Positions 37,170 to 46,035 of a stretch of DNA of 64,000 nucleotides are shown here, one piece after another; position 1 is the stretch's first letter, and the number at the start of each line of letters is the position of its first letter. A program made the position numbers and the translations under genes. Under the pieces are notes generated by a model. That model saw nothing but the letters and a program-made list of their open reading frames with translations, made no database searches and was not told the DNA's origin. This DNA is from Chryseobacterium sp. JUb7 (GTDB lineage: Bacteria > Bacteroidota > Bacteroidia > Flavobacteriales > Weeksellaceae), in the NCBI RefSeq assembly GCF_024806495.1, contig NZ_JANUFF010000006.1:186001-250000 (forward strand), written 5' to 3'.

Positions 37170-37952
37170 TTATCCTAAGCTTCTGTCCAGATGTACATAT
37201 CCTCCGTCCACATGAATCAGTTGTCCCGTTGTATGAGAAGATTTTTCTGATAAGAGAAATGCTGCCATGTTCGCAATCTCCTCTGAAGTTGTCATGCGTT
37301 TTTCCAACGGAATTTTTGAGGTTATGCTTTTCAGTTTTTCCTCAGGATTTTCAAAAGTAGAAATCCAGGATTGATAAAGCGGAGTCCACGCTTCCGCTAC
37401 AATAATAGCGTTGACGCGGATTTTATAAGGCAAAAGTTCAACTGCCCATTCTCTTGTTAAGGCATTTCTTGCCCCATTGGCTGCGGCATAACCAGATGTT
37501 CCACCTTGCCCAGTCTCCGCGGTTTTACTTCCGATATTTAAAATCGAACCTTTACTTTTTTTCAAGTAAGGAAGTGCATGATGAACTAAAAGATAATAAT
37601 GGACAACATTTTTGTGATAAGATGCCATAAATCCCTCGTAAGAACCATTTTCCAGTCCTACTCCGTCGTTTACACCCGCATTGTTGACGATTCCGTCGAT
37701 TTTTCCGTATTTCTTTACAACCTCATCGATGGCTTTTTTACATTCCTCGGGTTGAGAAAGTTCGGCAGTAATAAAATCTGCCTTTCCTCCAAGATCTTTG
37801 ATTTCCTGAATGGCTTTTTTATTGTCAGTTTCGTTTCTTCCGATAATGATTGGAAATGCTTTTTCTTCGGCTAAAACTTTTGCAATGCCATTTCCAATAC
37901 CTTTTGCGCCGCCGCTTACAATAATTATTTTATGATTGAGATTTAGGTTCAT
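37170..37952 (-). CDS. SDR, probable L-fucose dehydrogenase
   Basis: 260 residues. Cofactor motif GGAKGIGNG, NNAGVN, and an active-site Ser in NIGSKTAETGQGG. The catalytic Tyr is in SGYAAAN, where the usual YxxxK lysine is replaced by Asn. By position in the operon it would oxidize L-fucose to L-fucono-1,5-lactone, the first step of the non-phosphorylative route. The C-terminal REWAVELLPYKIRVNAI and HVDGGYVHLD fit SDR fucose dehydrogenases. It is the last gene of the operon, 53 bases after the lactonase gene. The missing lysine makes full activity uncertain. Confidence 0.75.
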   Translation of the reverse strand: MNLNLNHKIIIVSGGAKGIGNGIAKVLAEEKAFPIIIGRNETDNKKAIQEIKDLGGKADFITAELSQPEECKKAIDEVVKKYGKIDGIVNNAGVNDGVGLENGSYEGFMASYHKNVVHYYLLVHHALPYLKKSKGSILNIGSKTAETGQGGTSGYAAANGARNALTREWAVELLPYKIRVNAIIVAEAWTPLYQSWISTFENPEEKLKSITSKIPLEKRMTTSEEIANMAAFLLSEKSSHTTGQLIHVDGGYVHLDRSLG

Positions 37953-37969
37953 AATTTCATGTTTTTTTA

Positions 37970-37989
37970 ACGCAAAGTGCGCAAAGATT
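37970..37989. repeat. CGCAAAG-type intergenic repeat
   Basis: ACGCAAAGTGCGCAAAGATT in the short gap between two operon genes. Related copies are at 40066 and 42706, and an inverted pair is at 54327/54380. Confidence 0.6.
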
Positions 37990-38005
37990 GGGTCATCCCA
38001 TTTAT

Positions 38006-38830
38006 TTATAAATTATAAAATTTCACAGCATTTCCAGAGAAAAAACGTTCCTGTTCTTCTTTTGAAAACTGACTCACATATTTTGAAATCAATTCCATCC
38101 ACAAAGCATAATTTCCTCCTAATAGCATCACAGGCCAGTCACTTCCGAAAACCAAACGCTTAATTCCAAACTTTAAAAAGATACAATCTAAAATTTCAGA
38201 AATTGATTTTTCATCAATACGACTCACGTTTCCCTGAGTTAAAAGTCCTGAAATCTTGCAATATAGATTAGGATTTTGGGCAAGCTCTGAAATATTCAAT
38301 TTCCAATCTTTTAAATCATTTATTTTCAGATCCGGTTTTCCGCAATGGTCTAAAATAAAAGGCTGATCAGGTAATTTTCCCGAAAGCTTTACAGCATCCG
38401 AAAGCTGATTCTGCTTCAACAAAATATCGAAAGTATAACCATACTGATGAAGCAAAGCGATTCCGTTAAGTACTTTTTTTTGTAGCAGAAAACCGAAATC
38501 TTCTCCTTCAGCAATATGTCTGAAACCTTTAATGAGTTTTTCAGACTGATAATTTTGAAGTGATTCTTCCAACTTTCCGGAGGTCAGATCAATCCAGCCG
38601 ACAATTCCTTTGATGAAAGGATTTTCTAGAGCTAAATTCACCAAAAATTCAGTTTCTTTATCACTTTGATCGGCCTGAACGGCAATACAACCTTCAATAT
38701 TATTTTCTTTTAAGGGTAAAGAAAAATCTTCCGGCAGAAAATCTTTTCGGATGGCGGTCATTTCGTTCGTAATCCAGGCATCCCGAACCGGATCAAATTT
38801 CCAGAAGTGTATGTGAGAATCAATAATCAT
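38006..38830 (-). CDS. Amidohydrolase-family lactonase (probable L-fuconolactonase)
   Basis: 274 residues. TIM-barrel metal hydrolase of the amidohydrolase_2 group: N-terminal DSHIHFW (metal-binding HxH), GCIAVQADQSDKET, a central His in LDHCGKPDL and the C-terminal Asp in VFGSDWPV. This matches L-fucono-1,5-lactonase and L-rhamnono-lactonase relatives, which open the sugar lactone to L-fuconate. Its place between mutarotase and dehydrogenase genes supports the fucose assignment. Cytoplasmic. Confidence 0.88.
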   Translation of the reverse strand: MIIDSHIHFWKFDPVRDAWITNEMTAIRKDFLPEDFSLPLKENNIEGCIAVQADQSDKETEFLVNLALENPFIKGIVGWIDLTSGKLEESLQNYQSEKLIKGFRHIAEGEDFGFLLQKKVLNGIALLHQYGYTFDILLKQNQLSDAVKLSGKLPDQPFILDHCGKPDLKINDLKDWKLNISELAQNPNLYCKISGLLTQGNVSRIDEKSISEILDCIFLKFGIKRLVFGSDWPVMLLGGNYALWMELISKYVSQFSKEEQERFFSGNAVKFYNL

Positions 38831-38855
38831 TTTTATCCGTTTTCTTAAAAAGAAT

Positions 38856-39185
38856 TTACAATGAAAATACTTTATCCATCAACTGCCATTTTTCTCCAGG
38901 CTTAGAATTGGGTAACTGTTGTTGAAATTTCGACATCAATCCTTCCCATTCCTGAACTTTCGGGTTGTTTTTATCCAATTCATTTTTAGCTTCAAAAGAA
39001 AAATTTTCATCAACCTCAATAATCATTAACAATCGATTTAGAATCCGATAAATTTCCATATGTATAATTCCGGAATCCAAAATACTCTGTTTTATTTCCG
39101 GCCAAACATTTTGGTGATATTTTTCGTATTTGGCAATCAGTTCAGGATCATCGACCATATCAAGGGCTAAACAATATTTTTTCAT
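38856..39185 (-). CDS. L-rhamnose/L-fucose mutarotase family protein
   Basis: 109 residues, standard length for the RhaM/FucU-like dimeric alpha-beta barrel. Recognizable: CLALDMVDDPELIAKYEKYH, the conserved His in YHQNVWPEI, IHMEIYRILNRLLMIIEVD and the C-terminal WQLMDKVF. It interconverts sugar anomers. In this operon L-fucose is the probable substrate. Its ATG overlaps the TGA of the preceding FAH-family gene by 4 bases (ATGA), indicating translational coupling. Confidence 0.9.
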   Translation of the reverse strand: MKKYCLALDMVDDPELIAKYEKYHQNVWPEIKQSILDSGIIHMEIYRILNRLLMIIEVDENFSFEAKNELDKNNPKVQEWEGLMSKFQQQLPNSKPGEKWQLMDKVFSL

Positions 39186-40033
39186 CCTCCGTACGATTTT
39201 ACGTTTTGACTACTGCTTCCTAAGCCATCAATTCCCAATTCAACCACATCACCCGGTTTCAGATACCAAGGCTCAGGTTTTTGCCCCAAACCAACACCTG
39301 CAGGCGTTCCTGTGCTGATAATATCTCCCGGAAGCAAGGTCATAAACTGACTGATATAGCTTACCATAAAAGGAACATTAAAAATCAGATTGGAAGTGTT
39401 TCCGTCCTGTAAAATTTGTCCGTTAACCTTCAGCCATAAACGAAGATTATGTACATCTGCAATCTCGTCAGGTGTTGCAATAAATGGTCCTATCGGCGCA
39501 AAAGTATCGCAGCTTTTTCCTTTTACCCACTGTCCGTTTCTTTCCAGCTGAAAAGCTCTTTCACTATAATCGTTATGTAAAACATATCCGGCAATATGAT
39601 CAAGCGCATTTTCTTCAGAAACATAACTCGCTTTTTTTCCGATGACAATACCCAATTCTACTTCCCAGTCTGTCTTTGTACTGTTTTTTGGAATAATCAA
39701 ATCATCATTCGGACCTACGATTGCAGTGGTAGCCTTAAAAAATAAGATCGGTTCCTGTGGAATCGGAGCATTGGTTTCTGCAGCATGATCTTTATAGTTT
39801 AATCCGACACAGATAATTTTTGATGGTCTGGCCAAGGGAGATCCCAATCTTTCATCGGGAGAAACTTCAGGTAGATTCTGTGTATTTATTTCAGATTTTA
39901 AATTCTCTATGGCATCACCGGAAAAGAAGTTCTCATCATAATCTTTAACCAGATGAGAGACATCATATCTTTTTTCACCAATAATAACTCCCGGTTTTTC
40001 CTGTCCCGGTTTTCCGAATTTTATTAATTTCAT
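39182..40033 (-). CDS. FAH-family hydrolase (probable 2,4-diketo-3-deoxy-L-fuconate hydrolase)
   Basis: 283 residues. Fumarylacetoacetate-hydrolase fold with the metal-binding WEVELGIVIG segment, CVGLNYKDHA, KSCDTFAPIGPF and GTPAGVGLG. In the fucose pathway described in Xanthomonas and Burkholderia, a FAH-family enzyme cleaves 2,4-diketo-3-deoxy-L-fuconate to pyruvate and L-lactate, and this gene fits that step by context. Other FAH members act on different diketo acids, so the substrate is inferred from neighbours. Confidence 0.88.
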   Translation of the reverse strand: MKLIKFGKPGQEKPGVIIGEKRYDVSHLVKDYDENFFSGDAIENLKSEINTQNLPEVSPDERLGSPLARPSKIICVGLNYKDHAAETNAPIPQEPILFFKATTAIVGPNDDLIIPKNSTKTDWEVELGIVIGKKASYVSEENALDHIAGYVLHNDYSERAFQLERNGQWVKGKSCDTFAPIGPFIATPDEIADVHNLRLWLKVNGQILQDGNTSNLIFNVPFMVSYISQFMTLLPGDIISTGTPAGVGLGQKPEPWYLKPGDVVELGIDGLGSSSQNVKSYGG

Positions 40034-40065
40034 TTTTTAAATTTTTAAAGGCTTAATTTTTTTTA

Positions 40066-40083
40066 ACGCAAAGGGCGCAAAGA
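40066..40083. repeat. CGCAAAG-type intergenic repeat
   Basis: ACGCAAAGGGCGCAAAGA between the FAH-family and SDR genes. Confidence 0.6.
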
Positions 40084-40096
40084 TTTTTACTTTAAT

Positions 40097-40861
40097 TTAA
40101 TTATTCAAAGTGGTAAAACCACCGTCGATAGGGTAATCTACACCAGTGATGAATGAAGCTTCGTCACTGCATAGATACAGTGCTAAAGAAGCAACTTCCT
40201 CAGGTTGAGCCATTCTTCCAATCGGTTGGGTTTTTGATAGTTTTTCAAACATTTCTTCGATGTTATCAGGATAGTTTTTCTGTAAAAATCCATCTACAAA
40301 AGGCGTATGCACACGCGCCGGAGAAATAGAATTACAACGTATATTTTCATTGATATAATCTTTGGCAACGCTCATGGTCATGGCTTTTACAGCACCTTTT
40401 GCCGTACTGTATGCAAAGCGGTCGGGAATTCCGACTAATGCCGCAATAGAAGCCATATTAATAATCACACCACCACCAGATTTTCTAATCTGCGGAAGAC
40501 CTGCAAACAAGCAGTTGTAAACTCCTTTGATATTCACATTGTAAATTCTGTCGAAATCTTCTTCTGAAGTCGTATCCGCTTTTCCGATGTGTGCTATTCC
40601 TGCATTATTAACCAAAATATTGATTGCTCCGATTTCACCGAAGACTTCTAACACATCTTTCTGTCTGGAAACATCACAAGCATAAACGTTTGCATTCCCT
40701 CCGGAAGACTGTATTTTTTCCAGCGTTTCCTGTCCGTTTTGTTCTGTGATTTCGAGAATATAAACTTCCGCTCCATTGGCAGCAAGCTGAATGGCAATCG
40801 CCTGCCCTATTCCGCTTCCTCCGCCTGTTACGACTGCTTTTTTATTTTTTAATGAAAACAT
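40097..40861 (-). CDS. SDR, probable 2-keto-3-deoxy-L-fuconate dehydrogenase
   Basis: 254 residues. Complete classical SDR motifs: TGGGSGIGQA, NNAGIAH, Ser in NMASIAA, YSTAK, and SPARVHTPFVD after the active site. Unlike the other SDR in this operon, the catalytic Lys is present. In the pathway it would oxidize the C4 hydroxyl of 2-keto-3-deoxy-L-fuconate using NAD+. It lies between the dehydratase and hydrolase genes, in reaction order. Confidence 0.85.
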   Translation of the reverse strand: MFSLKNKKAVVTGGGSGIGQAIAIQLAANGAEVYILEITEQNGQETLEKIQSSGGNANVYACDVSRQKDVLEVFGEIGAINILVNNAGIAHIGKADTTSEEDFDRIYNVNIKGVYNCLFAGLPQIRKSGGGVIINMASIAALVGIPDRFAYSTAKGAVKAMTMSVAKDYINENIRCNSISPARVHTPFVDGFLQKNYPDNIEEMFEKLSKTQPIGRMAQPEEVASLALYLCSDEASFITGVDYPIDGGFTTLNN

Positions 40862-40940
40862 TTTTATTAAATTTTATCTTTTATTTGGTATTTTATTAAT
40901 CATCTTTAGTTGAGATGAATTTGTTTTTAAACCACCCCGT

Positions 40941-40981
40941 CAAAAATTCTTTGAATTTTTGCCACCCCTCCTTTGGAGGGG
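40941..40981. repeat. Paired-hairpin REP-like element
   Basis: Two perfect back-to-back hairpins: CAAAAATTC-TTT-complement (40941-40961) and CCCCTCC-TTT-GGAGGGG (40965-40981). It lies between the dehydratase and SDR genes. Elements with this look are common intergenic repeats in Chryseobacterium-type genomes (from memory). Confidence 0.65.
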
Positions 40982-41027
40982 AATTTTTGAGCGTTTTACT
41001 TTTAACTTGGCTCTTTTTACTTTAAAT

Positions 41028-42668
41028 CTACAGACTCACCCCTCTTTTCCAAGGGATAAAATCATCCTGATTCAATGCTACCGCTTTAGGAATAATATTT
41101 CCACTGGCAACTTCGATACAGAAGTCCAGAATATCCTCGCCCATTTCCTGAATGGTTTTCTCGCCACGTACAATTGCCCCCGTATCAATATCGATAATAT
41201 CAGACATTTTCTTTGCTAAAGCTGTATTAGTCGCTACTTTGATGACAGGACAAACAGGATTTCCGGTAGGAGTTCCCAAACCAGTCGTAAACAGAATTAA
41301 CGTCGCACCCGAAGCTGCTTTTCCTGTAGTAGCTTCCACGTCATTTCCAGGTGTACAAACCAAGCTCAATCCCGGTTTTGTTGCAGGTTCCGTATAATCC
41401 AAAACATCTACAACAGGAGATGAGCCTCCTTTTTTCGCTGCACCAGCAGATTTTATGGCATCGGTGATCAAGCCGTCTTTAATATTTCCTGGTGACGGAT
41501 TCATGTAGAATCCTGAACCGACTGCATGTGCCAGTTCATCATATTCCGTCATCAACTTAATGAATTTCTCCGCAGTTTCTTTATTGACCGCACGATCGAT
41601 TAACTCCTGTTCAGCTCCGCACAATTCCGGAAATTCCGCAAGTAAAACTTTAGCGCCCAAAACAGAAAGTATATCTGCTAAATGTCCAACAGCCGGATTG
41701 GCAGAAATGCCACTGAAACCATCACTTCCGCCGCATTTTACACCAACACAAAGTTTGCTGAGTGGCGCATCTTCACGCTCAATTGTATTGATTTCCAAAA
41801 GACCTTTCAGTGTTTCAAAAATGGCACTTTTGATCATCGTTTCTTCACTTACCGCTTTTTGCTGTTCGAAAACCAATAATGGTTTATCAAAATCAGGATT
41901 TCTGTTGTATAAATCTTTTTTAAAATTATCAATCTGAAGATGTTGGCAGCCCAAACTCAGCAAAGTAACTCCCGCAACATTAGGATGATCCGCATAAGAT
42001 GCTAAAAGCTTACTCAGGGTATCCGCGTCCTGTCTTGTTCCGCCGCATCCGCCAGTGTGATTGAGGAATTTGATCCCGTCTACATTTTTGAAAACTCTCT
42101 CTTTCGAAGGAATATTGGAAGGAGAAAAGTCAATATCATCAAGACTCTCCCCTTTAGAAATTGCTTCTACCAATTGATGAGTGTAGGTTTTGTATTTTGC
42201 ATCAACTGCATATCCCAATTCATTGTACAAAGCTTCTTTAATCATATTAAGATTTCTGTTTTCACAAAAAACAGTCGGAATAAAAAGCCAGTAATTTGCC
42301 GTACCCACATCACCATTGGAGCGGTGATATCCTTTAAAAGTTTTATGCAGAAATTTTGAGACGTCAGGTTTTGTCCAATGATAATCAACATCACGGTAAT
42401 AGTAAGGATCTGCAGCGTGTTTTGTATTTTCTGTTGTCATTCGTGTTCCAGCTGCGAGATCGTACTGAACTTTACCCACCAAAACACCATACATAAAGAT
42501 TTCATCCCCTTGTTTCATATCATTCATAAAGAATTTATGTTTGGCAGGGATTGTTTCTAAAGTTGTGTAAGTAACTCCTTCGAAAATAATTTTGGTTTCT
42601 GCCGGAATATCCTGCAAAGCGACCAAAACATTGTCTTTATTATTTATTTTTAAAATTAATTTGCTCAT
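41028..42668 (-). CDS. UxaA-family sugar-acid dehydratase (probable L-fuconate dehydratase)
   Basis: 546 residues. The N-terminal ~95 residues form a SAF domain (NVLVALQDIPAETKI), then the UxaA/GarD catalytic region (FLNHTGGCGGTRQDAD, LSLGCQHLQID, GVKCGGSDGFSGISANPAVG, VCTPGNDVEATTGKAASGA, GTPTGNPVCPVIKVATN). The family dehydrates altronate or galactarate. In this operon L-fuconate is the expected substrate, giving 2-keto-3-deoxy-L-fuconate. The well-studied L-fuconate dehydratases belong to the enolase superfamily, so this would be a non-homologous replacement (inference). Confidence 0.85.
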   Translation of the reverse strand: MSKLILKINNKDNVLVALQDIPAETKIIFEGVTYTTLETIPAKHKFFMNDMKQGDEIFMYGVLVGKVQYDLAAGTRMTTENTKHAADPYYYRDVDYHWTKPDVSKFLHKTFKGYHRSNGDVGTANYWLFIPTVFCENRNLNMIKEALYNELGYAVDAKYKTYTHQLVEAISKGESLDDIDFSPSNIPSKERVFKNVDGIKFLNHTGGCGGTRQDADTLSKLLASYADHPNVAGVTLLSLGCQHLQIDNFKKDLYNRNPDFDKPLLVFEQQKAVSEETMIKSAIFETLKGLLEINTIEREDAPLSKLCVGVKCGGSDGFSGISANPAVGHLADILSVLGAKVLLAEFPELCGAEQELIDRAVNKETAEKFIKLMTEYDELAHAVGSGFYMNPSPGNIKDGLITDAIKSAGAAKKGGSSPVVDVLDYTEPATKPGLSLVCTPGNDVEATTGKAASGATLILFTTGLGTPTGNPVCPVIKVATNTALAKKMSDIIDIDTGAIVRGEKTIQEMGEDILDFCIEVASGNIIPKAVALNQDDFIPWKRGVSL

Positions 42669-42705
42669 TTTTAGGTTTTCCTTTTATACGCTTTGTTCGT
42701 TTTTA

Positions 42706-42722
42706 ATGCAAAGTGCGCAAAA
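42706..42722. repeat. CGCAAAG-type intergenic repeat
   Basis: ATGCAAAGTGCGCAAAA in the fucP-dehydratase gap. Confidence 0.5.
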
Positions 42723-42729
42723 ACTCTTT

Positions 42730-42813
42730 TTAATATTGTACTGTATATTTTTCGTTCGCAAAAGCGCTCTGCTCAGCAAAGACTACATACGTTCCGGTAT
42801 TTTCTTTAAACAT
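42730..42813 (-). CDS. Possible 27-residue ORF between fucP and the dehydratase gene
   Basis: ATG at 42813, two bases after the fucP stop (TAA-TT-ATG), to TAA at 42730-42732. The peptide begins MFKENTGTYVVFAEQSAFAN. The tight spacing would permit coupled translation. I know no homologue, and part of the sequence may belong to an intergenic repeat, so it could be chance or a gene remnant. Confidence 0.25.
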   Translation of the reverse strand: MFKENTGTYVVFAEQSAFANEKYTVQY

Positions 42814-42815
42814 AA

Positions 42816-44096
42816 TTATTGCGAGGCTTTTTTATTTCTGAATCTTAATGAGAATAAAAGCACAATGACAAAACACAATAACGGAATAACATAAGACCAA
42901 TGAATATTCCCTGAAATATCTGTAATTTTACTTGCAACAGGTGGTATAACAGCCCCTCCAACAATGGACATAATTAATAAACTGGAGGCAGATTTTGTTT
43001 CTGCACCAGCTCCCTCAATTCCCAACGCAAAAATTGTAGGAAACATGATCGACATAAAAAACGTTAATGCAACAAGCGCATACAAAGTCGAAATTCCTGA
43101 TCCCAAAATAACCCAAATGGTGAGAATGATACTGATGACACTATAAATAGCCAGCAGTTTTTGTGGAGAAATATACCTCATCAGAAAAGTTCCGGCAAAA
43201 CGTCCGATCATGAATAAAAATCCGGCTACTCCTGCATAATATTTAGCGTCCTGACCTTTCATATTGACGGCATCTTCAGCAAAAACTAAGAGAAAACTAA
43301 AGACATAAATTTGTGCCCCGATATAAAAAAACTGTGCAAGAACACCCCATCCGACATTTTTCACGCCTAAAACCTGTAAGAAATTCTTTGTTGACTTTTC
43401 TTTACTTTCTGTTACTTCCGGTAGTTTTGCTATAAAAAATAAAACCATAACCAGCAGAATAACCAGTCCCAATATAATATAAGGTCCTTTTACCAATGAT
43501 GTTTCAGCATGAATGTAGGCTAATTTTGCTGCCTGATCGAGTCCGGCAAGCTCGTCCTGCGATTTTGGTTCTTCGCCCAAAATAAAAATGCCCCCAATAA
43601 TAGGTGCAACAGACGCTGCTAAACCATTGAAAGACTGGGCAAAATTTAATCTTTGGGGAGCTTTTTCAGGAGCACCCAATACCGTGATGTAAGGATTTGC
43701 TGCGGTTTCTAAAATTGCCAAACCGCATGACAATACAAAAAGAGCTCCCAGAAAAAATGGATAACTTATGGTGTTGGCAGCAGGAACAAACATAAAACAT
43801 CCGACTGCAAAAAAGAACAGACCTACGAGAATTCCGGTTTTATAGCCGTACTTCTGAATAATCAGTCCGGCAGGAATGGCCAGTAAAAAGTACGCTGCAA
43901 AAACAGATGAATCGACCAACGATGCCTGAAAATGATTCAGTTGAAAAGCACTTCGCAGATGTTTAATCAAAATAGGATCCAGATTATGGATAAATCCCCA
44001 AAAGAAAAACAGACTTGTTATAAGAATAAGTGGAAAGCCGAAACTTTTCTTTTTTAATGCAGAAGAAAACGCATTTCCAGTTTGGGTATTATTCAT
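42816..44096 (-). CDS. fucP: L-fucose:H+ symporter, MFS (FucP type)
   Basis: 426 residues with about 12 membrane helices, matching FucP/GlcP-type MFS sugar symporters: FFFWGFIHNLDPILIKHL in helix 1, LVDSSVFAAYFLLAIPAGLI in helix 2, ETAANPYITVLG in helix 4, and NFAQSFNGLAASVAPIIGG. FucP imports L-fucose with a proton across the inner membrane. First gene of a seven-gene leftward operon that encodes the complete non-phosphorylative route. Confidence 0.9.
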   Translation of the reverse strand: MNNTQTGNAFSSALKKKSFGFPLILITSLFFFWGFIHNLDPILIKHLRSAFQLNHFQASLVDSSVFAAYFLLAIPAGLIIQKYGYKTGILVGLFFFAVGCFMFVPAANTISYPFFLGALFVLSCGLAILETAANPYITVLGAPEKAPQRLNFAQSFNGLAASVAPIIGGIFILGEEPKSQDELAGLDQAAKLAYIHAETSLVKGPYIILGLVILLVMVLFFIAKLPEVTESKEKSTKNFLQVLGVKNVGWGVLAQFFYIGAQIYVFSFLLVFAEDAVNMKGQDAKYYAGVAGFLFMIGRFAGTFLMRYISPQKLLAIYSVISIILTIWVILGSGISTLYALVALTFFMSIMFPTIFALGIEGAGAETKSASSLLIMSIVGGAVIPPVASKITDISGNIHWSYVIPLLCFVIVLLFSLRFRNKKASQ

Positions 44097-44254
44097 TGAT
44101 TTGGTTTATAAATTAATATCTGTTGGCTTATTAAAATTGAAGAGATAACGAACTGCATAATGAATATTTTAAACTCAATTCCCTGCTTATTTCCCTCTAC
44201 TATTTAAATATTTTCTGGTTTTTTAAAAGTATAAAAAATTTACAAAATAAAAAC

Positions 44255-44284
44255 TGTTCGTACAGGATAGTACAAGACAGTGTA
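44255..44284. promoter_or_regulatory. Putative operator upstream of fucP
   Basis: Direct repeats with a 10-bp period on the + strand, GTACAGGATA then GTACAAGACA then GTGTAA. TACAGGATAG (44261-44270) recurs in inverted orientation upstream of susC at 49282-49291. The distances to the two starts are 165 and 139 bases. It lies in the 389-bp gene-free stretch between susD and fucP, which otherwise holds only the susD terminator. Confidence 0.5.
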
Positions 44285-44443
44285 AATATTCCGCACTTTT
44301 ATTAAGGATTTACCATTCGATTCTTTATTTAAAACATGAAGATGAAATTTTGAATAAAAAATAAATATATCTCCTTTAAGTGAAAATAGTTTAACTGAAA
44401 AATTGTTGAAAAAATAATTTTACTGAACGCCATATTATGACAA

Positions 44444-44466
44444 GAGCTGCAGAAATACTGCAGCTC
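44444..44466 (-). terminator. Terminator of the susCD operon
   Basis: Perfect 9-bp stem GAGCTGCAG / CTGCAGCTC with a 5-nt loop, 20 bases past the susD stop. It separates susCD from the fucP operon. Confidence 0.75.
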
Positions 44467-44485
44467 ATTTATTTAATAAATATTT

Positions 44486-46024
44486 TTATGGATTTTGTTC
44501 ATATCCGGCTACCTGAATTTGAGATAAAGGAATCTGGTACAGATAATCATTCGTTGTGATTGTAAAGTTGTAGTTTAAATCTGCTGCTGCCTGATTAATA
44601 ACTGCCACAGCAATATTCCAACGTACTAAATCATGCCAGTATACCCCTTCCCCTGCAAATTCCACTCTTCTTTCTCTGCGAAGAGCCGTTGTAAAATCAC
44701 TTCCTGAAATAGAGGTAGAAAGTGGGGTAAGTCCTGCTCTTTGGCGGATTTTATTAACATAAGGAACAGCTGCGGCGGTATTTCCTTCAGCATTTAAAAC
44801 TTCAGCATACATTAAAAGCACATCTTCATAGCGGATAATCGGGAAATTAATCGGCCAGTCATAACGGTTGGTCAATACAATCCCCGGTTCACGGAATTTC
44901 ACAAAATAATTGGCATTATCTACCTGTCCGTTTTGTGCTATAAATTGAGTTTTAATGGTTAAAGGACGTCTTAGGTCTCCCGTTTCATACGCATTGATCA
45001 ACGATTGGGAAACTCCTAGTTCAGCAGCACTAAACAAACTTCCCTGAGGATTATATAAAGGATCATTGATTCCAAAATTCGGAGAAACATAACTTGGCAA
45101 ATAAGAGCCCTGTGATAAGCCTCCATTGATATGCTGGATTTCAAAAACATGGTATTTGTTATCATTTGCACTCTTAAACAGATCTGCATAATTAGCAGCA
45201 AAAGTAACAAACTGACCTTCTCCCTGAATCACTGTATCTAAATGACTTTTTGCTTTCTGTAAATAAGAGCCATTGTTCAGAGGATATCCATTTCCGGTAA
45301 GATATATTCTTCCCAACATCGCATGGGCAGCTGACTTCGTTACTCTGCCTTTATTTTTGGCATCATATACGTTTTTTAAACCTGCAACAGAAGCTTCAAT
45401 TTCTGAAGTTACAAAATCATAAAGGCTGGCTAAGTCTGTTCTCGGGATAGAAACAGCTTCTTCGGGAGTTACCGGATGATCTATCAGTGGTACTTTTCCA
45501 AAATTTCGCATCAGTTCGAAATAGGCATATGCTCTTAAAAAACGGGTTTCTGAGCGGTATTGTTCCTTTGTCGCCGAATCAGCAAAAGGAACGGCATCTA
45601 TTCTTTCCAAAATCATATTGGCATAGGAAATTAACTGATATGCATCTTCCCAGAGAATTTCTACCTCTTCCGTTGAAGAAGTATCCTGAAAACGGTTGAT
45701 CGCATAATAATCCCTGTTTCCGTTTTGTGAAATAGCATTAAAGTTATTGGAACGGACTTCTGATGCCAGTAAATAAAAATTAACATCAAAACCACCTCTT
45801 GAAGAAGAATTCACCATTGCAGAATAAACCCCTGAAACGGCCTGACTGATTTGCAGTTCTGTAGTATAAAAAGAAGTTTGCGTAATATTATTTTCAGGCT
45901 CCAGCATTAAATCTTTTTCACAGCTCAGCATTCCGAATGTTAAGGTTCCCCATATCAATGCCTTGCCTAAAGTTTTAAAATGTAGTGGAAAAAGAGGTGT
46001 ATTTTTATTGTGTACTGTTTTCAT
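44486..46024 (-). CDS. SusD/RagB-family outer-membrane glycan-binding lipoprotein
   Basis: 512 residues. Lipobox GMLSC followed by EKDL, consistent with surface export. SusD hallmarks: SFYTTELQISQAVSGVYSAM at the N-terminus, TPR-like helices (RFLRAYAYFELMRNFGKVPLI), and the C-terminal signature LRRERRVEFAGEGVYWHDLVRW. With SusC it forms a lidded oligosaccharide importer. The next operon suggests fucose-containing oligosaccharides. It starts 12 bases after susC. Confidence 0.93.
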   Translation of the reverse strand: MKTVHNKNTPLFPLHFKTLGKALIWGTLTFGMLSCEKDLMLEPENNITQTSFYTTELQISQAVSGVYSAMVNSSSRGGFDVNFYLLASEVRSNNFNAISQNGNRDYYAINRFQDTSSTEEVEILWEDAYQLISYANMILERIDAVPFADSATKEQYRSETRFLRAYAYFELMRNFGKVPLIDHPVTPEEAVSIPRTDLASLYDFVTSEIEASVAGLKNVYDAKNKGRVTKSAAHAMLGRIYLTGNGYPLNNGSYLQKAKSHLDTVIQGEGQFVTFAANYADLFKSANDNKYHVFEIQHINGGLSQGSYLPSYVSPNFGINDPLYNPQGSLFSAAELGVSQSLINAYETGDLRRPLTIKTQFIAQNGQVDNANYFVKFREPGIVLTNRYDWPINFPIIRYEDVLLMYAEVLNAEGNTAAAVPYVNKIRQRAGLTPLSTSISGSDFTTALRRERRVEFAGEGVYWHDLVRWNIAVAVINQAAADLNYNFTITTNDYLYQIPLSQIQVAGYEQNP

Positions 46025-46035
46025 TTTTAAAAAAT

